From: Chloroflexi bacterium UBA5189
Lineage (GTDB): Bacteria > Chloroflexota > Limnocylindria > Limnocylindrales > CSP1-4
Direction: 5' to 3'
Assembly: GCA_002413045.1 (NCBI GenBank)
Contig: DHWF01000027.1
Coordinates: forward strand, 34,745 to 98,744
DNA length: 64,000 nt
Shown: positions 15,369-23,214 of the stretch, piece by piece
How positions within the stretch are numbered: the first letter of the stretch is position 1
Layout: each line of letters starts with the position of its first letter
Translations under genes and position numbers: made by a program
Notes under the pieces: generated by a model
What the model was told of the DNA's origin: nothing
The model's input: only the letters and a program-made list of their open reading frames with translations
Databases searched by the model: none

Positions 15369-16151
15369 ATGGATCTTGCCGCCGGCGCCGCCGGAACCGT
15401 TGCGGGCCTCCTCCTGCACGGGAAGGCCAAGCTCGTCCGCACCGACAAGCAGGGCGGCGGTGGAGGCGGCGGCCTCGGCGCGGCGGTGCTCAATGCGGCG
15501 GCCTCAGCCGTCGGCCTCGGCGCGGGCGACGACGACGACGAGATGACGTTCATGTTCAACCCCACCGAGTACCACATCTCGCAGGGCGTCAACTTCAACA
15601 GCCCGGATCGACGCGCCACGGGTGGCCCGGCACTCCTGGCGGAATACCTCGGCACGCGGTCGATGACCGTCACGATGCAGCTGTTCTTCGACGACTTCGC
15701 CTCGGCCAAGGGCGACGTCACGCCGAAGATCAGCAAGCTCCTCAAGTGGCAGCAGCCGCAGAACGAGGACGGCAAGCCTCCGCCGCTGGTGAAGTTCCAG
15801 TGGGGCAACAAGCAGCTCGAGAACTTCAAGGGGATGATCACCGAGCTGGGCATCAACTACACGGTCTTTGCCAAGGACGGCACGCCCCTCCAGGCGAAGG
15901 TGGACCTGACCATCGTGGGAGCCGATGACGTCAAGAAAGGCGGCAACCCCACCTCGCACGCGATCGACATGCGTCGGGTGCATACCGTCGTCGAGGGCGA
16001 GACCATCGCGTCCGTCGCCTTCGACGAGCTCGGGGACCCGAACTACTGGCGTGCGATCGCCGACGTCAACGACATCGACGATCCGCTGCGCGTCCGGCCC
16101 GGCGCCGCCCTCGTCATCCCCAGCGCCGCCGACGCGGCGCGGATGGCCTAG
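15369..16151 (+). CDS. LysM-containing hub/tube-adaptor protein (Afp7-like)
   Basis: The 260-aa protein has an N-terminal Gly-rich segment (about 28-36), a CIS tube-adaptor domain (about 58-190, with FMFNPTEYHISQGVNFN and SMTVTMQLFFDD), and a C-terminal LysM at about 204-251 (HTVVEGETIASVAFDELGDP and ending LVIP). This domain order is that of Afp7/gp53-like proteins that bridge spike and tube in eCIS. LysM here is structural rather than wall-binding in characterised particles. It is followed 9 nt later by the spike gene. Confidence 0.9.
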   Translation: MDLAAGAAGTVAGLLLHGKAKLVRTDKQGGGGGGGLGAAVLNAAASAVGLGAGDDDDEMTFMFNPTEYHISQGVNFNSPDRRATGGPALLAEYLGTRSMTVTMQLFFDDFASAKGDVTPKISKLLKWQQPQNEDGKPPPLVKFQWGNKQLENFKGMITELGINYTVFAKDGTPLQAKVDLTIVGADDVKKGGNPTSHAIDMRRVHTVVEGETIASVAFDELGDPNYWRAIADVNDIDDPLRVRPGAALVIPSAADAARMA

Positions 16152-16160
16152 GCGATCGAT

Positions 16161-17975
16161 ATGGTCGACTCGCTCGTCAGCGCGGCCGCGGGCGCCCTCG
16201 GCCTAGGCGGCGATGGCGGCGCCACGGATCCGGGTCTGCCACCGGTCACCAAGCGGACCATCTCCGTGGACGGCACGGAGCTCAAGCCCGAGATCGACAA
16301 GCAGATCGCGTGGGTGACCGTCATCGATCGCCTGCGCATGCCCGACTCATTCGTGATCGTGTTCCGGGATCCCACCAGCGGAATTCTGGACGACGCCCAC
16401 ATGAAAATCGGGTCCGTCGTCAAGATCGAGACCTCGGCGCCGGGCAAGGCCAAGTCGGATAGCCTCATGACGGGCGAGATCACCTCGATCGAGGTCGAGT
16501 ACGACGCGCTTGGCGCACGGGCGGTCGTGCGCGGCTACGACAAGCTCCATCGCTTGTCCGCAGGCAAGAAGACGAAGACCTGGGACAACGTCACGTACGC
16601 CGACGTGGCCCAGCAGATCCTGGCCGCCGCCGGGCTCACCCCGTCCGTCAGCAGCACCGGCAAGATCCAGGACCACGTGATCCAGGGCAACCTGACCGAC
16701 CTCGAATTCCTGTACGAGCTCGCGCACAAGGTGGGTTACGACCTCGACATCGACGATGACAAGGTGTCGTTCAAGGATCCGGCGAGCGCGAGCTCTGCGC
16801 CTGCGCGCGGCACGTTCACGAGCAACGACGCGAAGCAGCTCGTGTGGGGCAAGAACCTGACCGAGTTCCGCGCCCGAGTCAGTGCTGTCGCCCAGGTCCC
16901 GGACGTCAAGGTCCTCGGCTGGGACGTCAAGAAGAAGCAGCCAGTCGTTGGCAAGGCACGAGCGAAGACCGACACCGCCTCACTCGACCTGACCCCGAAG
17001 CAGCTTGCCGACAAGGTCGGCGGCTCGACGATGTACGTGACGGATCGGCCGGTCGTGGACCAGGCCGCGGCGGACGACCTGGCCGCGGCCTACGCCGACC
17101 AGGTTGCCAGCGCGGCGTTCGAGGCGACAGCCATCGCGATCGGGTCACCGCAGCTCAAGGCAGGTGTCCCCGTCTCTGTCTCGAGGGTCGACAAGAATCT
17201 CGCCGGCGACTGGGTGATCAGCTCGGCCCGCCACGAGTTCGGCGGCGGGGCGTATCGGACGCATCTCGAATTCACCGGTCGCCAGGACCGCTCGCTGCAC
17301 GGGCTCGTGGCAGGTGGCCTCACGGTACCCGCGAACCGCACCCGGATCTACGGCGTCGTGGTCGGGCTGGTCACGGACAACAAGGATCCGGACGACAACG
17401 GTCGTGTGAAGGTCAAGTACCCGTGGCTCGGCGAGGACGCGGTGTCCTACTGGGCGCGCCTCGCGCGCCCGTCGGCCGGCAAGGACTACGGCTTCGTCTG
17501 GATCCCGGAGGTCGACGAGGAGGTCGTGGTCGCGTTCGAGCACGGCGACATCAACTTCCCGCTGGTCGTCGGCTCGCTCTGGAACGGCAAGGACAAGATG
17601 CCGTCCAAGCTCGTCAGCGGCGCCAGCGACAACGGCAGCATCACCCGCCACGCGCTCATCTCGCCAGGCGGCCACTCGATCGTGTTCTACGACAAGGACG
17701 ACGACGCCGGCATCCAGATCACGACCAAGGACAAGAAGTATCGGATCGTCCTTGGCTCGTCAGAGAAGAAGATGGTCATCTACGCCGAGGGCGACGTCCG
17801 GCTGGAGACCAAGGGCAAGCTGGACATGAAAGTCGAAAAGGACTTCTCGCTCGCCGTCAATGGCGCCGTCAAGATCGAGGCCCAGAAGTCGCTCGACATC
17901 AAGGCCAGCTCGAGCATGAACATCGAGTCGAAGGCGCAAGTGACCCTCAAGGGCTCGAAGGTGGGGGTCAACTGA
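16161..17975 (+). CDS. VgrG-like spike/hub protein (gp27-gp5 fusion, Afp8-like)
   Basis: The 604-aa protein joins a gp27-like hub part (about 25-390, phage late control D type) to a gp5 OB-fold (about 395-480: RIYGVVVGLVTDNKDPDDNG and WVPEVDEEV-like WIPEVDEEVVVAFEHGD). It ends with a C-terminal beta-helix needle in which short alternating repeats (IVLGSSEKKMVIYAEGDVRL) carry on to the end. The extra T6SS-style toxin domain is absent. No PAAR-repeat gene follows; the next gene overlaps by one base (TGATG) and encodes gp25. The needle therefore either forms its own tip or uses a tip encoded elsewhere. Confidence 0.93.
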   Translation: MVDSLVSAAAGALGLGGDGGATDPGLPPVTKRTISVDGTELKPEIDKQIAWVTVIDRLRMPDSFVIVFRDPTSGILDDAHMKIGSVVKIETSAPGKAKSDSLMTGEITSIEVEYDALGARAVVRGYDKLHRLSAGKKTKTWDNVTYADVAQQILAAAGLTPSVSSTGKIQDHVIQGNLTDLEFLYELAHKVGYDLDIDDDKVSFKDPASASSAPARGTFTSNDAKQLVWGKNLTEFRARVSAVAQVPDVKVLGWDVKKKQPVVGKARAKTDTASLDLTPKQLADKVGGSTMYVTDRPVVDQAAADDLAAAYADQVASAAFEATAIAIGSPQLKAGVPVSVSRVDKNLAGDWVISSARHEFGGGAYRTHLEFTGRQDRSLHGLVAGGLTVPANRTRIYGVVVGLVTDNKDPDDNGRVKVKYPWLGEDAVSYWARLARPSAGKDYGFVWIPEVDEEVVVAFEHGDINFPLVVGSLWNGKDKMPSKLVSGASDNGSITRHALISPGGHSIVFYDKDDDAGIQITTKDKKYRIVLGSSEKKMVIYAEGDVRLETKGKLDMKVEKDFSLAVNGAVKIEAQKSLDIKASSSMNIESKAQVTLKGSKVGVN

Positions 17976-18367
17976 TGGCCGACTTCATCGGCCGCGGCTG
18001 GGCCTTCCCGATCCGGACCGATACGAACGGGGGCATTGCCCTCGTCGCACGCGAACGCGAGATCGCCGAGGCGATCACGGTGATCCTCTCGACCGCCCCG
18101 GGCGAGCGCCCGATGCGCCCTGAGTTCGGCTGCCGGATTCACGACTATGTGTTCAGCCCTGCCGACAGCTCGACCGCCGCGGCGATCTCGTCGGAGGTCA
18201 CCCGGGCATTGACGATGTGGGAGCACCGGATCGATGTCGACAACGTCGGGGTGCTGTTCACCGCCGAGGACCCGTCCGTGTTCTACATCGACATCGCCTA
18301 CCACATGAAGCGGACGAACGACCGATACAACCTCGTCTTCCCGTTCTACGTGATCCCCGGCGAGTGA
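17975..18367 (+). CDS. gp25/GPW baseplate wedge protein
   Basis: The 130-aa protein shows the gp25-like lysozyme-family wedge pattern: GWAFPIRTDTNGGIALV at the start, EREIAEAITVILSTAPGERP and RPEFGCRIHDYVF with the conserved Arg/Glu-Phe-Gly segment, and a C-terminal VFPFYVIPGE. In eCIS this is Afp9, which joins sheath to baseplate wedges. It begins at ATG 17975 inside the stop of the spike gene (TGATG) and is followed 10 nt later by baseplate J. Confidence 0.93.
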   Translation: MADFIGRGWAFPIRTDTNGGIALVAREREIAEAITVILSTAPGERPMRPEFGCRIHDYVFSPADSSTAAAISSEVTRALTMWEHRIDVDNVGVLFTAEDPSVFYIDIAYHMKRTNDRYNLVFPFYVIPGE

Positions 18368-18377
18368 GGAGCTGACG

Positions 18378-20360
18378 ATGGCGCTGCCCGTGCCCAACCT
18401 TGATGACCGACGCTTCCAGGACCTCGTTGACGAGGCGAAGCGGCTGGTCCAGCAGCGCTGTCCCGAGTGGACCGACCACAATGTCTCCGACCCCGGCGTC
18501 ACGCTGATCGAGACGTTCGCCTGGATGACCGATCAGCTGATCTATCGGCTCAATCGCGTGCCGGAGCGGAACTACATCAAGTTCCTCGAGCTCATCGGGG
18601 TGACCCTCTTCCCGCCCACGTCGGCCAGGACGGACGTCACGTTCTGGCTCACCGGACCGCAGCCGGACGTTGTCAAGATCCCCGCCGCCACCCAGGTAGC
18701 GACCGTCCGGACAGAATCCGAGGACGCGATCGAGTTCGCGACGGGCGAGGAGCTGGCGATCATCCCGGCGACCCTGATCGAGCTCGGGTCGATGGCGAAG
18801 GGCAAGTCGACGTACCGCGACATGCTGCCGCAGGTCGAGCTTGGCCGGGATGCCTTCTGCTTCCAGGAGCGACCACAGCTTGGCGACGCGCTGATGATCG
18901 GCCTCTCGAAGGCCGTGCCGTCGAACGCGATCCGCCTCCGCTTCAAATGCGACATCGAGGGCGTCGGCGTGAACCCGGATCATCCGCCCCTCAAGTGGGA
19001 GGCGTGGAACGGCGACGAGTGGATCGGGTGCGAGCAGGATTCGGACTCGACCGGCGGCCTCAACCGCGATGGCGACGTCGTGATCCACGTCCCGCGCGGC
19101 CATGTCGCGCACTCGATCGGCACACGACTCGCTGCGTGGGTTCGCGCGCGCGTGGTGGAGCCCGAGCCGGGCATGTTCGGCTACGAAGCCTCGCCGACGG
19201 TCAACGCCGCGAGCTCGATCACGGTCGGCGGCACCGCCGCCGCGGTCAATGCGTATGTCGTCCGGAACGAGGACCTCGGCGTCTCGGAGGGCACGCCCGG
19301 GCAGCGCTTCGAGGTGCGCGAGAAGCCGGTCCTGTCCACCGACGAGCCGGCGAAGCTTGCCGTCTCCGGCGGGACCGGGACCGATGGCGCCCCGATCTGG
19401 GAAACCTGGACCCAGGTCGAGGACTTCGCGGCAAGCGGCCCTGGCGACAAGCACTTCGTGATCGACGGGACGACGGGTGAGATCCGGTTCGGGCCTGCGA
19501 TTCGGCAGCAGGATGGCACCTTGCGCCTGTACGGCGCGACGCCGGGCAAGGATCGCTTCATCCGAATGCTGGAGTACCGCACCGGCGGCGGGGCGCGCGG
19601 CAACGTCGCGGCGCACGCGCTCCAGGTGCTCAAGTCGGGCATCGCGGTCGTCTCGACCGTCGAGAACCGACGCGACGCGCGCGGCGGCATCAACGGCGAG
19701 GACATCGAAAACGCCAAGGTCCGTGGTCCGATCCGGCTCCGCACGCGCGGGCGAGCTGTCACCACGGAGGACTTCGAGCATCTCGCCCGTGAGGCTGCCC
19801 CGAACGTCGGCCGGGTTCGGGCGGTCGCTGCCGGTGACGGGGCGCTGGCCGGCGCGGTCCGCGTCCTCGTGGTGCCATCGCTCCCGAGCGCCGAGGGGCG
19901 TATCAAGTTCGAGCAGCTCGTCCCCGAGGCAACCCTCCTCGAGGCGATCACCCAACGGCTCGAGGACTGCCGCGTGATCGGCACCCGGATCAGCGTCGAG
20001 CCGCCGGGCTATCGCGGCGTCACCGTCGAGGCGACCGTGCGGCCGTCGGCCGGGGCCAACGCGAACCGCCTCAAGGCCGACGCCGAGCGGGCGCTGTACG
20101 AGTACTTCCACCCCATCACGGGCGGCCCGGACGGGAATGGCTGGCCGTTCGGCCGGCCGGTCACGATCGGCGAGATCTACTCGGTCCTCCAGCGCGTGCC
20201 TGGGGCCGAGGTCGTGGACACCGTGAACCTGTTCGGCACGAACGCGGAGACCGGCGAGAGCAAGGAGGCCACCCAGCGCCTCGAGCTGAAGCCGAACGTG
20301 CTCGTGTTCAGCGTCGGCCACGCGGTCACCGTGCCCGGCGCCAACTCGGCGATCGCCTGA
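18378..20360 (+). CDS. baseplate J-like wedge protein (Afp11-like)
   Basis: The 660-aa protein has the baseplate J signature (WTDHNVSDPGVTLIETFAWM with YRLNRVPERNYIKFLELIG) in the first 75 residues. A long beta-rich middle follows, and the conserved wedge core (RTRGRAVTTEDFEHLAREA; VRVLVVPSLP) lies in the second half. This length is usual for eCIS Afp11 homologues, which form the baseplate iris with gp25 and tail protein I. The stop overlaps the following start (TGATG at 20358-20362), so tail protein I is co-translated. Confidence 0.93.
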   Translation: MALPVPNLDDRRFQDLVDEAKRLVQQRCPEWTDHNVSDPGVTLIETFAWMTDQLIYRLNRVPERNYIKFLELIGVTLFPPTSARTDVTFWLTGPQPDVVKIPAATQVATVRTESEDAIEFATGEELAIIPATLIELGSMAKGKSTYRDMLPQVELGRDAFCFQERPQLGDALMIGLSKAVPSNAIRLRFKCDIEGVGVNPDHPPLKWEAWNGDEWIGCEQDSDSTGGLNRDGDVVIHVPRGHVAHSIGTRLAAWVRARVVEPEPGMFGYEASPTVNAASSITVGGTAAAVNAYVVRNEDLGVSEGTPGQRFEVREKPVLSTDEPAKLAVSGGTGTDGAPIWETWTQVEDFAASGPGDKHFVIDGTTGEIRFGPAIRQQDGTLRLYGATPGKDRFIRMLEYRTGGGARGNVAAHALQVLKSGIAVVSTVENRRDARGGINGEDIENAKVRGPIRLRTRGRAVTTEDFEHLAREAAPNVGRVRAVAAGDGALAGAVRVLVVPSLPSAEGRIKFEQLVPEATLLEAITQRLEDCRVIGTRISVEPPGYRGVTVEATVRPSAGANANRLKADAERALYEYFHPITGGPDGNGWPFGRPVTIGEIYSVLQRVPGAEVVDTVNLFGTNAETGESKEATQRLELKPNVLVFSVGHAVTVPGANSAIA

Positions 20361-21193
20361 TGCGAGGCGGCCTCGCGGTCGACGATCCGGCCGGCCTCGC
20401 CGACGAGCCGGGCGCGTACACGCTCGTCAACCCGCACCCGCTCGCGGAGACGCTCCCGGGCGTGTACCGCGATGTCTGGACGGACGAGTACCGCCGCACG
20501 GCGCGCGAGCCGTTCGGGACGCGCTTCATCTCGGCGCTCGACGATGTCCTGGCGCCGGTGCTCGCGACGCTCGACAGCTTCGAGGGCTACCTCGACCCAA
20601 CGACGACGTCGGAGGACTTCCTGGCCTGGCTCGGCGAGTGGGTCGCCGCATCGGTTGACGCCGGGTGGAGCGAGGATCGGCGACGCGCCTTCGTGGCGAA
20701 GGCCGCCGAGCTGTATCGGCGCCGAGGCACTGCGGCGGGGCTCCACGATCACGTCCAGATCCACACCGGCGGCACCGTCGAGATCGTCGAGAACGGGGCC
20801 AGTAGCTGGTCGGCGAAGCCAGAGGGAAAGCTCCCGGGCAGCCCGGAGCCGGTCGTCGTGGTTCGGGTCGTCGTCGACGATCCGGATTCGATCGACAGGA
20901 CCAAGCTCGAGGCGATCGTCCACGCATCGAAGCCGGCCCACGTCGTCCATCGAGTCGAGGTGGTTGCGACTGCCAAGCGGACGAGCGGCAAGGCCAAGCC
21001 CGGTACGGCGCAGGACGCCGCCGCCGCGGCAACCGAGGCCGTCGCCGAGGCTGCGGTCACGACCGAGCCGACGCCGACGCCCGCCGCGGAGCCGACCTCG
21101 ACGCCCGCCGAGGAGCCGCCGGTAAAGTCCGAGGCAGCCCCGAAGAAGGAAGCCCCGCCGAAGCCCGCCGACGATCCCGATCCGGCGACCTGA
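20360..21193 (+). CDS. phage tail protein I-like (Afp12-like) with long charged C-terminal tail
   Basis: The 277-aa protein carries the tail protein I/gpI fold in residues about 25-200: LPGVYRD, FLAWLGEWVAASVDAGW, and AAELYRRRGTAAGLHDHVQI. In eCIS this protein pairs with baseplate J. After residue ~205 it changes to a low-complexity Ala/Thr/Pro/Glu/Lys tail ending in PADDPDPAT. The standard family member ends with the folded domain, so this ~70-residue tail is an addition that may recruit another component. No tail-fibre gene follows, unlike in Afp/PVC; the operon's structural part ends here. Confidence 0.87.
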   Translation: MRGGLAVDDPAGLADEPGAYTLVNPHPLAETLPGVYRDVWTDEYRRTAREPFGTRFISALDDVLAPVLATLDSFEGYLDPTTTSEDFLAWLGEWVAASVDAGWSEDRRRAFVAKAAELYRRRGTAAGLHDHVQIHTGGTVEIVENGASSWSAKPEGKLPGSPEPVVVVRVVVDDPDSIDRTKLEAIVHASKPAHVVHRVEVVATAKRTSGKAKPGTAQDAAAAATEAVAEAAVTTEPTPTPAAEPTSTPAEEPPVKSEAAPKKEAPPKPADDPDPAT

Positions 21194-21257
21194 CCGGCCC
21201 CTGTAGCATGACGCCCGGCGAGCGGGCCCAGACGGGCAGCCGCAGGGAGGGACACGC

Positions 21258-23186
21258 GTGATCCGCTGCAAGGTCTGCGGCACGATCAACGACGCATCGG
21301 TCGTCTTCTGCGGCGGATGCGGCAACTTCCTGCCCGACACCGGCGAGCCATACGACCCGGACGCCGAGAAGGCCAAGGTCGCGGCCGAGAAGGCGGAGGC
21401 CGATCGGGTCGCCGCGGAAAAGGCCGCTGCCGAGAAGGCGGCTGCAGCGAAAGCTGCCGCGGACAAGGCTGCCGCCGAGAAGGCCGAGGACGATCGCGTT
21501 GCGGCCGAGCAGGCCGCCGAACGGGCCGCCGCGGAGAAGGCCGAAGCCGAACGGATCGCGGCAGAGAAGGCAGCGACCGAGAAGGCGGCCGCCGAAAAGG
21601 CCGCTGCCGCGAAGGCCGAAGCGGACCGGCTGGCCGCCGAGCAGGCAGCTGCCGCGAAGGCTGCTGCCGAGCAGGCCGCCGCAGAGCACGCCGAAGCCGA
21701 CCGCTTGGCTGCCGAGAAGGCCGCTGCCGAGCAGGCCGCCGCGGAGCAAGCGGAGGCCGACCGCCAGGCCGCCGAGAAGGCCGCTGCCGAGAAGGCCGCC
21801 ACGGAGCAGGCCGAGGCAGAACGGGTCGCGGCCGACAAGAAAGCGGTCGAGAAGGCGGAGGCGGCCAAGGCGAGTGCCGCGCAGTCGAACGCAGCAGCGA
21901 TCGCGGCCGAGCAGGCTGCGGCAGAGGAGGCCGAGGATCAGCGCGCCGCCGCCGAGAAAGCCGCCGCCGAGGATGCCGCCGCGAAGCAGGCCGCGGCTGA
22001 AAAGGCCGCTGCGGACAAGGCCGCAGCCGAGCAGGCCTCGGCTGAAAGGACCGCGGCGGACAAGGCGGCTGCGGAACGTGCGGCCGCGGAACAGGCCGCC
22101 GCTGAACAAGCAAAGGCAGAAGCGGAGGCCGCAGCGCAGGCGGCGGCAGACAAGGCTGCGGCTGAAAAGGCCGCTGCTGAGAAGGCAGTCGCGGAGCAGG
22201 CCGCCGCGGACAAGGCGGCTGCCGACAAGGCCGCCGCTGATGCCGCCGCCGCCGAGCAGGCAGAGCGAGATCGACTCGCCGCCGAAGAGGCCGAGGAAGA
22301 GCGCGTCGCTGCCGAGCGTGCCGCTGCCCAGCTCGCCGCGATCGAGGCCGCCGAGCAAGAGCGCCTTGCCCAGGAGCAGGCGGATGCCGACCGACTCGCC
22401 GCGGAACAGGAGGAAGCCGAGCAGGCCGCCGCGGAAAAGGCGGAGGCGGACCGCCAGGCGGCGGCCCAGGCGAAGGTCGGCCAGAGCGCGCGAGAGCTGG
22501 CCGCCGCCGAAGCCGCCGAGCGCGCCGCGGTGGCGAAGGCGTATGCCGACCAGCAGGCGGCCGAGGAAGCCGCGGCAGAGAAGGCGGAGGCGGACCGGAT
22601 CGCGGCCGAACAGGCGGCCGCGGAGCAGGCGGCTGCGGAGCAGGCGGCTGCGGAGGCCGAGGCCCAGCGGCAGGCCCGCATCGAGGCTCGCCGGAAGGAA
22701 AAGGAGGCCGAGCGGGCCGCCGCGCAGAAGGCCGCCCTGGTGGCGTACCGGGCGACCCTGCGGGCCGCCGTCGCGAAGGACCGCGCCGGGGAGGTCGGGG
22801 CCACCGGCGGGGCGGCTGTCACCGACACTCCCGAGGCGCCAACCGAGACGCCCGACGACGGGGGTCTCGGCAGCATCGCCGCGGCGGCGACCGACGACGA
22901 CGAGATCGCGGTGCCCGGCGTTTCGAAGCCGAAGCCGCCGCCCGAGCCGGCGGTCGAGCAGATGCGGATCTGCCCGAACTGCGGCACGGCGAACCGAGCC
23001 GACCGCAAGTTCTGCATGAAGTGCGGCCATCCCATGCCGGAGGGCGAGGTCGTGCCGCCGGTGATCTGCACGAATTGCGGCACGCCGAACAGCTCGACGC
23101 GGCGGTTCTGCATGAAGTGCGGCTCGAGCCTCGTCGACGCGCCGCCGCCCGATCCGGACGCCAGCCCGTGGTGGAAACGCTCCTGA
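21258..23186 (+). CDS. zinc-ribbon-capped protein with ~470-residue AAEKA helix
   Basis: The 642-aa product has an N-terminal zinc ribbon (IRCKVCGTINDASVVFCGGC, Cys4/7/18/21). From residue ~38 to ~510 it is built almost entirely of Ala, Glu, Lys, Asp, Arg and Gln in a five-residue pattern (AAEKA, with EADR or EAER spaced through it), which predicts an uninterrupted TolA-like helix. An acidic linker follows, then two more zinc ribbons (about 572-590 and 604-622, each CxNCGTxN...FCMKCG), ending PWWKRS. It starts at GTG 21258 with GGGAGGGAC just upstream. It follows tail protein I, where a tape-measure gene would lie, so a ruler or tether role is possible. Its function is unproven. Confidence 0.75.
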   Translation: MIRCKVCGTINDASVVFCGGCGNFLPDTGEPYDPDAEKAKVAAEKAEADRVAAEKAAAEKAAAAKAAADKAAAEKAEDDRVAAEQAAERAAAEKAEAERIAAEKAATEKAAAEKAAAAKAEADRLAAEQAAAAKAAAEQAAAEHAEADRLAAEKAAAEQAAAEQAEADRQAAEKAAAEKAATEQAEAERVAADKKAVEKAEAAKASAAQSNAAAIAAEQAAAEEAEDQRAAAEKAAAEDAAAKQAAAEKAAADKAAAEQASAERTAADKAAAERAAAEQAAAEQAKAEAEAAAQAAADKAAAEKAAAEKAVAEQAAADKAAADKAAADAAAAEQAERDRLAAEEAEEERVAAERAAAQLAAIEAAEQERLAQEQADADRLAAEQEEAEQAAAEKAEADRQAAAQAKVGQSARELAAAEAAERAAVAKAYADQQAAEEAAAEKAEADRIAAEQAAAEQAAAEQAAAEAEAQRQARIEARRKEKEAERAAAQKAALVAYRATLRAAVAKDRAGEVGATGGAAVTDTPEAPTETPDDGGLGSIAAAATDDDEIAVPGVSKPKPPPEPAVEQMRICPNCGTANRADRKFCMKCGHPMPEGEVVPPVICTNCGTPNSSTRRFCMKCGSSLVDAPPPDPDASPWWKRS

Positions 23187-23195
23187 GGCGTTCCT

Positions 23196-23214
23196 GCTCG
23201 CCGAACCGGCGAGC
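23196..23214. terminator. bidirectional hairpin between convergent genes
   Basis: GCTCGCCG (23196-23203), loop AAC, CGGCGAGC (23207-23214) form a perfect 8-bp stem between the zinc-ribbon gene (plus) and the BTAD regulator (minus). The hairpin touches the regulator's stop codon. There is no long T run, but symmetry and position between two stops support a shared terminator. Confidence 0.55.

Noticed and set aside
16161..17975. Type VI secretion VgrG
   Set aside because: The AAA+ ATPase, DUF4255, DUF4157 and gpI/J/gp25 context and the lack of TssB/C/K/L/M genes indicate an eCIS instead.
10094..21193. A prophage or pyocin-type tail cluster
   Set aside because: There is no lysis cassette, capsid, terminase, integrase or attachment site, while DUF4157, DUF4255 and the AAA+ ATPase are eCIS hallmarks.
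21360..22720. Repetitive DNA that could suggest a CRISPR or tandem repeat array
   Set aside because: The repeats are codon-level echoes of a five-residue protein repeat, vary constantly and have no spacer structure.
21057..23030. Antisense open frames over the AAEKA region
   Set aside because: GC-rich low-complexity DNA keeps all frames open; the plus frame has zinc ribbons at both ends and a ribosome site, the others only repetitive residues.
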